A stretch of 64,000 nucleotides of DNA from Streptomyces syringium (lineage in GTDB: Bacteria; Actinomycetota; Actinomycetes; Streptomycetales; Streptomycetaceae). The stretch is from assembly GCF_017876625.1 (NCBI RefSeq), contig NZ_JAGIOH010000001.1:3348001-3412000 (forward strand), written 5' to 3'. Below the pieces are notes generated by a model. It saw nothing but the letters and a program-made list of their open reading frames with translations. It was not told the DNA's origin and made no database searches. The position numbers and the translations under genes are program-made. Below, in pieces: positions 20,724 through 28,237 of this stretch. The first letter of the stretch is position 1. Each line of letters begins with the position of its first letter.

Positions 20724-21762
20724 ACGACCTCGTGCATGGTTGGCGGCGGGGCGTGATGGATGTAGTTATCCGCGGAGTTCATCGCGCGGTTTTCGGCTGC
20801 TGTTGGCGTGCCTGTCCGGCAGCGGCCAGGCAGGCGGCTGCCGGGACGATCTCGTCGAGGAGTTCACGGCGGCCATGGTGACGAGCCAGTGCCCGCCAGT
20901 TCTTGAGATGGGCGATGCCGTGCTCGACGCGAATGCGCTGCGAGGCATGCGCCCGGCGCTGCTGGGCGAACAACTCCTCCCACCACGGTGGGGCGTTCTT
21001 CTTGAACTTGCGGTGCGGCGGCGTGATCACCTGTCCACCGGTCTGGGCGCCCAGACCTTGGTATCCGGCGTCGGCCAGAACCTCGAGACTGCCTTGCTGG
21101 CGCAGGAGTTCCACCAGCCCTGCGTCGCGAGCCTGGGTGATGTCTGGGCAGCTGCCCGGTCTGAGGGCGCCGCCGAACAGCAGGCGGCCCCGCGCGTCCG
21201 TGACGACGAGCAACTTCACGGCGTTCTGCTTGCTCTTGCCGGACACGTAGCGATCGCGTCCCGCGGTGCCGGCCGCGGGACGCCGGACTCGGACCTCGGT
21301 GGCATCGATGATCGCAGCACGTCCACTCGCACCGAGGTACTCGATTACCTCGGCCAGCGTGCGCAGCCGAATACCGGGCTCAACCTGGCATCCCCGCTGA
21401 GCCAGCAACGGTCGCATCTCACCGACCGCGCGGGTGACGGTAGAGCGGTCCACGCCGAACCAGCAGGCCAACACGTCGTGCGTGACACCGTGGCGGAGAT
21501 GGACGAGCGTGACGAGCAGCCGGTCGACGAAGACCAGCTTGTACCTGGCCCCGGCCCCCACCGCTCGCACCCGCTGGCGTTGCACAAGGCGCCGGTGACG
21601 CTGCTCCGTCCACAACGGGCCGACCTCGGCAACGAGTTCAGCGATCACGTCCACAGTCAACCCGGTGATCCGCGGGCTGCCAACGATCACCGCACGCGAA
21701 ACATTCCGCATGAACCCAACATGCTGCCATCACGCCCCGCCGCCAACCATGCACGAGGTCGT
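20724..21762 (-). mobile_element. IS5-family insertion sequence with 36-bp ends
   Basis: A 36-bp perfect inverted repeat, ACGACCTCGTGCATGGTTGG at the left end (20724-20759) and its complement at the right (21727-21762), flanks one transposase gene. TA on both outer sides fits a 2-bp duplication. It begins 6 bp after the IS4 copy, and its right end interrupts an IS3-type transposase gene. Confidence 0.85.
20779..21711 (-). CDS. IS5-family transposase (DDE_Tnp_4 type)
   Basis: 310 residues, apparently intact. An N-terminal HTH_Tnp_4 region has VLACWFGVDRSTVTRAV. The catalytic residues are Asp in IIDATEVRVRRP, Asp in LADAGYQGLG, and Glu in IRVEHGIAHLKNWRAL. It fills most of the element between the 36-bp ends and is the only protein it encodes. 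Confidence 0.9.
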   Translation of the reverse strand: MRNVSRAVIVGSPRITGLTVDVIAELVAEVGPLWTEQRHRRLVQRQRVRAVGAGARYKLVFVDRLLVTLVHLRHGVTHDVLACWFGVDRSTVTRAVGEMRPLLAQRGCQVEPGIRLRTLAEVIEYLGASGRAAIIDATEVRVRRPAAGTAGRDRYVSGKSKQNAVKLLVVTDARGRLLFGGALRPGSCPDITQARDAGLVELLRQQGSLEVLADAGYQGLGAQTGGQVITPPHRKFKKNAPPWWEELFAQQRRAHASQRIRVEHGIAHLKNWRALARHHGRRELLDEIVPAAACLAAAGQARQQQPKTAR

Positions 21763-21766
21763 TAGG

Positions 21767-22332
21767 CCCGGTGGTCAACCACAAGCGCGTCGCGAGGATC
21801 ATGGGGGCCATCGGGCTCGAGGGAGTCCGCCTGCGCCGCCGGCACCACACCACCGTTGCGGACCAGGCCGCGGCGAAGGCACCGGATCTACTCGGACGAC
21901 ACTTCACTGCGGCCGCGGTGAACACCAAATACGTCGGCGACATCACATACCCTGCCAGTCAAAGGCTCGAAGCCGCTCTACCTCGCGACCGTCATCGACC
22001 TCGCCTTACGCCGTCTGGCCGGGTGGGCGGTCGCCGACCACATGCGGACCGAACTCGTCATCGACGCCCTCGAAGCCGCTGAGCAGACCTGCGGAAGCCT
22101 TGCCGGATCGATCATGCACACCGACCACGGCTCGCAGTATTCGAGCACGGTCTTCGCTGAAATCTACAGGTCAGCAGGGGTTCGCCAGAGCATGGGTGCG
22201 ATCGGAGCCAGCGCAGACAACGCCGCCGCCGAAAGCTTCAACGCCGCGTTCAAGAGGGAGACCCTCAAAGGCGAGAATGCGTGGACACCGGATGTCGTGG
22301 GGTTCTGTCGGTTCATCAGCCGCCTTCGGTAA
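21767..22332 (+). pseudogene. IS3-family transposase OrfB remnant
   Basis: Starts in mid-protein (VNHKRVARIMGAIGLEGV) right after the IS5-like element, so the N-terminus was lost. The frame breaks near 21953, where an extra C in ACCCTGCC shifts GDITY away from LPVKGSKPLYLATVIDLA; it continues in another frame as MRTELVIDALEAAEQ, MHTDHGSQYSS and SADNAAAESFNAAFKRETLKG, with the rve-domain Asp and Glu. After GENAW the sequence stops resembling IS3, so the C-terminus is gone too. Not functional. Confidence 0.85.
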
Positions 22333-23344
22333 TCACACCGATTCCCAGGGTCATATCTGCGTGCGTCTCCAGGGTTAGGTCTTTCGAGTGCTCTGAAAAA
22401 ATGAAGGTTTGCCCATTCCCGTTGCAATCGGAAAGGCAGCACGAAACCTTATTGTAATAAGGGCTGGCGAAGAACGCACACCCCGCTCCAGTCGCGGCGA
22501 AGTAAAAGAGACTCGTGGTGATTCCGGTCATTTCGGGCCCCTTTTTTGGTTCCCCGCTTTCGAGATCGATGCTGTGGAATCGGCCGGGACAAAGAAAACA
22601 GGCAGTAGTGTTGTCCACGTGTACTGGCACGCCGGCGTAGTCGGCGAGTGGACGTTCATAAGATTTGGTTGTCGTGGTATCGATGATGGTGCATTTCTTT
22701 CCGCCGAAATCAGTTACGATGAGGTGGCGTTCGTCGGGGGTGAGGCTGATGTGGTCGGGGTGGGGGATGGTGTTCCATTGGGGGCGGTCGGCGTAGTAGT
22801 GGACTCGTGGGTTGTGGGGCATGGGTTTGAGGTCTTTGGTGACCGCGGCAGCTTTGCCGTCGCTGCTTGAAATGAGGGCGAAGGCGTGGGTGCCGTCGGA
22901 GGTGACGGCAAGGTCGACGATGGGCCTGCCGTGGGCGCCTTCGACTTCATAGGGAGCGGGAGCGGAGTTCGTCTTGCGGGTCTTGCCGCTGGGGTCAAGG
23001 GGGAAGGTGTAGATGAACCCGTCGCTGCCGCCGCAGTAAAGACGCTGATCGACATGGGGTGGCTGTCCGAAGCCGCCGGCAAGGGCTGCACACAGCAGCT
23101 TCGCCCCTTTCCCGGCCGCCAGGTGAGCTGCGGTCGGGCTTTTGGGATTACTGACATCGATCTCATCGACGTGCTCGGAGTTACCGATGCGATAGACCAG
23201 CGACCGGGGGGCATCCAGCAAGAGGATTCCGCCATGGGAAAGTCCGCCCTCCAGGCTGCTCACTGGATCGCTCACCGTTCGCGTGCTGGTGTCGATGGTC
23301 CGGATGCGGAACGGGGAGGGGGCGTACAGGGTGAGCTTGCTCAT
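22316..23344 (-). CDS. Beta-propeller (YVTN/WD40-like) protein on the transposon
   Basis: 342 residues from ATG 23344 with a strong AGGAG 8 nt upstream; the longer open frame to 23794 is not coding-like. Repeated blade-like units are visible: YCGGSDGFIYTFPLD, VDLAVTSDGTHAFALIS, ISLTPDERHLIVTDFGG and IIDTTTTKSYERPLADYAG. There is no signal peptide. The 3' half has visibly more AT than the chromosome, which suggests transfer. The stop lies within the junction with the IS3 remnant, so the C-terminus may be altered. Function unknown; it is the only intact non-transposase gene on the element. Confidence 0.6.
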   Translation of the reverse strand: MSKLTLYAPSPFRIRTIDTSTRTVSDPVSSLEGGLSHGGILLLDAPRSLVYRIGNSEHVDEIDVSNPKSPTAAHLAAGKGAKLLCAALAGGFGQPPHVDQRLYCGGSDGFIYTFPLDPSGKTRKTNSAPAPYEVEGAHGRPIVDLAVTSDGTHAFALISSSDGKAAAVTKDLKPMPHNPRVHYYADRPQWNTIPHPDHISLTPDERHLIVTDFGGKKCTIIDTTTTKSYERPLADYAGVPVHVDNTTACFLCPGRFHSIDLESGEPKKGPEMTGITTSLFYFAATGAGCAFFASPYYNKVSCCLSDCNGNGQTFIFSEHSKDLTLETHADMTLGIGVITEGG

Positions 23345-23355
23345 GGTGGTTCTCC

Positions 23356-23650
23356 TTAGCTGGTCTTGAGCTGGAAGGTGTCCCAGTCGGTGGCGCCGGT
23401 CTGTTGGTCCTGGTCGACGTGGGGGGGTGACGGTGTACCAGGTGTGGGCGGCGTCGAGGAGCAGGATGGTCTTGCTGTCAATGGCCCTGCGGACGTCGGC
23501 GGTGAGCGTTTTGGGTTCTGTGGTGAGGGAGCTGGTGCCGGTATCGGTGTCGGCGAGCCAGTACTTGTTGCCCGACGGCGAGGGCCCGGCCGGGTTCGTC
23601 GAGTGCGGTGGCGGCGGTGAACTGCTGAATGGATGGGCGCTCAGGTGGCT
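23356..23650 (-). pseudogene. Decayed gene upstream of the beta-propeller gene
   Basis: Coding-like pieces in several frames join to FTAATALDEPGRALAVG, NKYWLADTDTGTSSLT, DVRRAIDSKTILLLDAAHTWY, then TGATDWDTFQLKTS and a TAA at 23356. A run of seven G at 23421-23427 marks one frameshift; another lies near 23580. The stop is 12 bp before the propeller start, so it was probably the preceding gene of an operon. The family is not recognised. Confidence 0.45.
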
Positions 23651-23985
23651 CGTGGTCTTTGGGGTCCCTTTACGGTACTGCTCTTGTGGTGGGTTGGGCA
23701 GGGCGCAGGAAGGAGGCGCTCGGAGTGAAGCCGGCTGATTATGGATATTCAGACGATGCTGCTCCAGAGGGAGGACTGCCCTCACGATTGACATGAGTCA
23801 GGGGCTGATGCTGAATTTGCGTCCATGCCCCGCTGTTCGCCGCGACGCCGGGCACGTCCGAGGATGTCGGCGGCGTGAGGCTGTGCGGCACGGTCACGGC
23901 GGCCGGGAGTCCTCGGACGAAGCGCGGTGTATGGATAACACCAGCGCATCAACCGGGAGCCCCGCTTCGTCACCCGACCCCTGTG

Positions 23986-24166
23986 ACCCTCCGTTCTCCG
24001 TTCTGGAGCAGGGCGCAAGGCCCGGGAGGAAGAGAAAAAAGCGGAAGCTGAATGGGCCAAGCTCACCCCCGAGGAGCGCATGAAACGCGCCAGGGAAGAG
24101 TGGACGAAGGAACCGGGCCTGAGCCTCAACATCGGCGGGCCGTCCAGAGACCAGGAAGAGAAGTAA
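23986..24166 (+). pseudogene. 3' remnant of an unknown gene with coiled C-terminus
   Basis: The frame is open from about 23986 to TAA 24164, with a charged helical stretch (RKAREEEKKAEAEWAKL, then TPEERMKRAREEW) ending GGPSRDQEEK. The composition is typical of a real protein end rather than a shadow frame. No start with a ribosome binding site is present. The surrounding 23651-24244 holds nothing else I can identify. Confidence 0.4.
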
Positions 24167-24244
24167 GCCCTCGCCCCGCCCGCCACAACGACCACGCCTG
24201 CCTGAGGCAACCACGTGCCCGCTCCGCAGCAGCTCTCGCGTGAC

Positions 24245-25714
24245 CTAAGGGCTGTCCGGCAGGCCACGGACGGACGGAGCCAGAGACGCGTGGCGGCAAC
24301 GGCTACGCCAGCGGCGGTAGTCGGCCTGCCAGGTGGGATCGGCAGCTTGCTGCCGGGCGGCTTCCTGCAGGTCGTGGTGTGGGCACCAGGTGACGACACG
24401 GCCGCCTTTGGCGGTGGTGCACCGGGACCTGAGCGGGCAGGTGATGCACTGCTCCGCAGTGAACCAGGCCTTGCGCTGGTGGTGTTTGCCACCGGGTGGC
24501 AGGAGGACAGTGCTGTGGCCGGCCGGGCAGGTCACCGTGTCGGCCGCCGCATCGATGCGGAAGTCGTCGAGAGTGAAACCGCCGGCAGCCTTCCTCAACG
24601 CGGCCGGTTTGATCAGCAGCCGGTGCCCGGCCTCGATCAGCGCCGCCCGCAAGGCGGCGGTGGAATAGGCGGAGTCGGCCAGGATGTCGAAGGCTTGTGT
24701 CTCTTCGTTGAGCAGGTCCAGGGCAACCGCGGCTTCGTGATGGGCGGCCCCGGCGGCGGACCGCAGAGTGATCACGGTGATCAGCCCAGTCTCGGGCTCG
24801 ACGACGAGGTGGGCCTTGAACCGTCCCGATACTGGGAGACGGACTTGTGGACGTGCCGGGCGTCAGGATCGACGGTGGAGACCACCCGGTCGTATGCGGT
24901 GCGGCGGGCGATGCGCCACCGCCCGTCGGAGTCGTAGGCCACTTCCATGTCCTGCCCGGACACCAGGGCCAGGGTGCCCACGGCATCGGCCGCCCGGGCC
25001 GAGATTCTGCTCGGGAAGGCGTCCCAGCAGGTTGAGGGCGTCGGTGACGAGCGCGTCGACGAGTTGGGTGCGGGCCTCCTCGTCGTTCCAGGCGATCCTG
25101 GGTTTGCCCGGGTCAGCGTAGTCGTGGGCCCTGCAGTACTCGTCGGCCACCGCAGCGGCGCCGGGAAAGTCGCGGATCGCGCGGCGGATCGCGGCGATGA
25201 GTTGGGTGACCGTGTCCTGGGTGGCCACCGAGTCCTCCATCACCGCGGAGTCCAGAGCCCGCCGGTGCCTGTCCTTGAGCACGCCGGTGGCGGCCACCAC
25301 CTTGCGCACCGCGTCGAAGATCCGGTCGGGCCGACCGGATCGGGCCAGCCGGCGCCGGAAGTACGCCAGCAGGGACGGATCGAATGCCCGGTCGTTCAGG
25401 CCGAGCCCGCACGCGGCCTTCCAGCGCCAATCGCACCGCAGGTGCTGGACAGTCTCGACGTCCGACAGCCCGTGCAAGGTCTGCAGCACCACCGCGCAGG
25501 CCAGCTCCCCGGGCGGCACCGACGGACGGCCGTCCGACGCGGGATACATGTCCGCGAACATCGCCTCGGGAAACAGAGCGTCCCGGCGCTCGGCCAGGAA
25601 CGCGAACATGCTCCCGGCTGGAATCAACTCCCGGCACGTGACCCACACATCAGGCCCGACCGGACGACTGGGCGGCCGTCCCATCATGCCTGTCACTTTG
25701 ACCCCGAACCACAT
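24245..25714 (-). pseudogene. IS1182-family transposase, frameshifted
   Basis: The N-terminal part (25714 to about 25010) has ELIPAGSMFAFLAERRDALFP and LQTLHGLSDVETVQHLRCDWRW, typical of IS1182. The frame then shifts to DAVGTLALVSGQDMEVAYDS and DPDARHVHKSVSQYRDG (about 25000-24840), and again to LVVEPETGLITVITL, FDILADSAYSTAALRAALIEAG and the CxxC region QCITCPLRSRCTTAKGG. The last domain is cut after YRRWR. Two shifts and a truncated end make it non-functional. Confidence 0.85.
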
Positions 25715-25760
25715 GATCCAGGAAAAGAACAGCCCAACATCTTCACTGGATTCCTAGGCA

Positions 25761-27219
25761 CAATGCCGTTGCGTTACGGTCTGGCCGTTCTCGGTGGGTG
25801 GATGAGGACGGCCTGGGTGGGGGTTTGGGTGGGTTGTGGCCAGTGGCGGTGTGCGGCTCTTTTGAGCCGGTAGTTGGACATCTTGCGTTTCACGACCCGT
25901 GGTTGACTGCGAAGTCGGCGTGGGGGCCGAAGGCCGTCCAGGCTGTCGTCACGCCACCGCGTCAGGTGTCCGATCAGCAGTTCAGGGGGAAAAGACACCT
26001 GGCGAGGTGGTGACGCTGCGCCGGACGGCGCGCAGCGTGTCGGTGAAGGAGAGCCGGTCCGGATCGGTTCTTTGGGCGGTGGCGCATCGGACCATCAGAG
26101 ACCGCAGGGCGTAGTGGACCAGCAGGTGCGCCCAGATCTGCTGGCGCACACCCTCGGGCGTCTTGCTGGAGAGCACGACCCGCGGACCGCGCTGCTGCGT
26201 CTTGATCTCGGCGAATACCGATTCGGCCTCCCACCGCTCGCAGTACACGGCGGCCAACTCCGCTGCGGGGTAGAGCTCTTCGTCGAGGAGGTCGGTGACC
26301 AGGCGGTACTCCTCCACTCCCGAACGGGGACCGATTCCTTCGAGCCCGTAGGCGATCACCCGCACCCGGACCGGGTCACGCTTCTTCCCGTCGGTGCCGG
26401 CATGCAGGCGGCTGAGCCAGGAGCCGTCCGCAAGCCGCTGCTGAACGGGAAGCACCCGGTTCGCCGAGACCCGCCACAGCAGATGGGCACCGGTCGCGGT
26501 GAAGGCCCGCCACAACGGCACACCGAGGAACTCACGGTCGGCGAGCACGAGCATGTCCGGGCCGGTTGAGCGCACCAGCCGGGCCGACAGGGTCAGCTCG
26601 CCGACCCGGCAGCCGCCCAGCTCCGCGTCGAGCACCGCATGCGTCCCGCACTCAACCAACGCGGCCATTCGTACCTGCGGGAACGCCGACCGGTCCGGCT
26701 TGCGGGTGTTGCCCGGACGGCCGAACTCCGCAGCATTCGCAGGTGAGTCGGCGACGTCCCAGCAGGTGCCGTCCACTGCCGTCAGCCGAAGTCGCCGCCA
26801 GGACGCACCGGGTGTTCCCGTCCCGGCCAAGGGCCTCGCGGTGGCGGCGAACAGCACCCGCAACGGTTCAGCCCCGAGCCTCTCCCGGGCCCTGAACAGG
26901 GATGACTTGGCGGGGATCCGCCAGTCGCCCCACAGGCCGGCACTCCGCAGGCCCTCGGCCAGATGCCTCAGCACCTCCAGATACGGCGCCGGGGAGAACA
27001 GCGCCAGACCCAGCACGAAATAGACCGTAAGCCGAGCCGGCAACAGCCGTCTGCGCTGTTCGGTCCGGCCGCACGCCGCCACCACCCGATCCACCAAGCC
27101 CGGCGGATACACCCAGGTCAACAACCCCAGACCCGCCAGCTCAGGCACACGCTCAGCCATCGGCACCACCCCCGGAACAGCACCCAAAGCCTACGCCCAC
27201 AGCTATCGCAACGGCATTG
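25761..27219 (-). mobile_element. IS4-family insertion sequence, right copy
   Basis: The same element as 19259-20717 in inverse orientation, with ends CAATGCCGTTGCG at 25761 and its complement ending at 27219. Its outer end touches the second GCTCTAGGCC copy. Confidence 0.9.
25982..27160 (-). CDS. IS4-family transposase (right copy)
   Basis: 392 residues, identical in translation to the left-copy transposase, including Asp130, Asp208 and Glu313. Intact. The two genes converge towards the cargo, so their promoters lie at the outer ends of the composite element and either enzyme can act on all four ends. Confidence 0.93.
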   Translation of the reverse strand: MAERVPELAGLGLLTWVYPPGLVDRVVAACGRTEQRRRLLPARLTVYFVLGLALFSPAPYLEVLRHLAEGLRSAGLWGDWRIPAKSSLFRARERLGAEPLRVLFAATARPLAGTGTPGASWRRLRLTAVDGTCWDVADSPANAAEFGRPGNTRKPDRSAFPQVRMAALVECGTHAVLDAELGGCRVGELTLSARLVRSTGPDMLVLADREFLGVPLWRAFTATGAHLLWRVSANRVLPVQQRLADGSWLSRLHAGTDGKKRDPVRVRVIAYGLEGIGPRSGVEEYRLVTDLLDEELYPAAELAAVYCERWEAESVFAEIKTQQRGPRVVLSSKTPEGVRQQIWAHLLVHYALRSLMVRCATAQRTDPDRLSFTDTLRAVRRSVTTSPGVFSP

Positions 27220-27229
27220 GCTCTAGGCC
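27220..27229. repeat. 10-bp target-site duplication, right copy
   Basis: GCTCTAGGCC, identical to 19249-19258. Read on the minus strand it contains the TAG stop codon of the small gene at 27223-27402, so the insertion preserved that gene's end. Confidence 0.85.
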
Positions 27230-27402
27230 GCGTCGCGCTCCGCCACGCCCTCGCCGCCCTCGGCCCCGGACGCCGTCTCAGGCGCTTGCGGCGGGGTGGA
27301 GACCGCGTCGGCCGCGGCACACGACGCCAGGAGGTCACGCATGGACGGGGGCCGCTCCTCGGAGCGTTTCGCCACGGCGGCAGCAGGCTCTTGGGCCGAC
27401 AT
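27223..27402 (-). CDS. Small hypothetical protein with upstream iron box
   Basis: 59 residues from ATG 27402 behind AGGAGG at 5 nt. Composition: MSAQEPAAAVAKRSEERPPS, then MRDLLASCAAADAVSTPP and an Ala-Gly-Glu tail ending ERDAA. No membrane segment or known motif. It lies between tsaE and the tsaB side of the locus, a position where streptomycetes often have a short gene. The candidate iron box 38 nt upstream suggests iron-dependent repression. The transposon target site covers its stop codon. Confidence 0.7.
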   Translation of the reverse strand: MSAQEPAAAVAKRSEERPPSMRDLLASCAAADAVSTPPQAPETASGAEGGEGVAERDAA

Positions 27403-27439
27403 GTATGCCTCCTGGGGCAGCTGGGCAAGGTCAGGTACT

Positions 27440-27456
27440 TAGGTAGACCTAACCGA
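27440..27456 (-). promoter_or_regulatory. Candidate DmdR/IdeR iron box
   Basis: TAGGTAGACCTAACCGA matches the DtxR-type operator TAGGTTAGCCTAACCTA at 13 of 17 positions, with both half-site cores (TAGGT and CCTAACC) kept. It lies directly upstream of the small gene at 27402. It could equally be a chance match; binding is not shown. Confidence 0.45.
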
Positions 27457-27540
27457 GTCTCTGACTCCATGTGACCACGGCCGACACCGCCGACGCAACA
27501 TCTTGCCGACGACTTGTCGGAACGTACGGACAGCCCTCTT

Positions 27541-28113
27541 CTACCCCAGCGGCGTCAGATCCACGCCCGCCCAGCGCGCGCCCACTCCGGTCACCGTGAC
27601 GCCGCGCTCGTCGTCGGCCTCCTCGGCGCTGTCGAGGTCGTCGAGGCCCGGGGCGTCGGCCCCCACGGCCCGCTCGATGACGACGTGCAGCCGGTCGTCG
27701 GACAGCTCCTCGACCTTGCCGTCGCCCCACTCCACGACGATCACCGACTCGGGCAGGGAGACGTCGAGGTCCAGGTCCTCCATCTCGTCCAGCCCGCCGT
27801 GCAGCCGGTAGGCGTCGACGTGGACCAGGGCCGGGCCGTCGCCGAGCGGCGGGTGGACGCGGGCGATCACGAAGGTGGGCGAGGTGACGGCACCGCGCAC
27901 GCCGAGGCCCTCCCCCAGCCCGCGGGTCAGCGTCGTCTTGCCCGCTCCCAGCTCGCCCGTGAGCAGCACCAGGTCACCGGGGCGCAGGAACGTGGCGAGT
28001 CTGCGGCCGAGTCCGCGCATGTCCTCGGCGGACTTGACGGTGATCCGGGTGGTGGTGGCGATGGTGGCGTCGGCGGCCGTTTCGTGGTGGGCCGTGTCGT
28101 GCGGGGCGCTCAT
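27541..28113 (-). CDS. tsaE: t6A biosynthesis ATPase TsaE
   Basis: 190 residues. P-loop GELGAGKTTLTRGL, then TSPTFVIARVHPP and HVDAYRLHG, all typical of TsaE, whose ATP hydrolysis resets the TsaBDE complex. The first 25 residues and the acidic tail (DDLDSAEEADDERG) are extensions. Same strand as the hydrolase and alr genes upstream. It was probably close to tsaB before the transposon insertion. Confidence 0.95.
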   Translation of the reverse strand: MSAPHDTAHHETAADATIATTTRITVKSAEDMRGLGRRLATFLRPGDLVLLTGELGAGKTTLTRGLGEGLGVRGAVTSPTFVIARVHPPLGDGPALVHVDAYRLHGGLDEMEDLDLDVSLPESVIVVEWGDGKVEELSDDRLHVVIERAVGADAPGLDDLDSAEEADDERGVTVTGVGARWAGVDLTPLG

Positions 28114-28237
28114 ACCCGCCGATGGTACGGGCTCGGGCCGGTAAGGGGCTCAGCCGTGCCGCCGCGGGCACGAACACCCGTGGCGGCCTTTGCCCGGCCG
28201 TGCCGACGGAGCCACGGACGGCCCCGCCCGCCTTCCC

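Larger units (their letters stand above)
19259..27219. mobile_element. Composite transposon, two inverted IS4-family copies
   Basis: Two 1459-bp IS copies (19259-20717 and 25761-27219) in opposite orientation enclose about 5 kb. Only the outermost flanks carry a shared 10-bp duplication (GCTCTAGGCC); the inner flanks (GCTTTAACGA and TTCCTAGGCA) do not match each other. The whole 7961 bp therefore moved as one unit. A 9- to 12-bp duplication is typical of IS4-family transposition. The cargo comprises an IS5-like element, an IS3 remnant, a beta-propeller gene, gene debris and an IS1182 remnant; no resistance gene is seen. Confidence 0.85.

Noticed and set aside
20724..21762. Reading the 36-bp inverted repeats as a CRISPR-like or attachment structure
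   Set aside because: They exactly flank one intact transposase gene with a TA on each side, which is explained by an IS5-type element.
24245..25714. IS1182 transposase as a functional element using programmed frameshifting
   Set aside because: Two shifts are needed, the end is truncated after YRRWR, and no slippery heptamer was evident; IS1182 members normally use a single frame.
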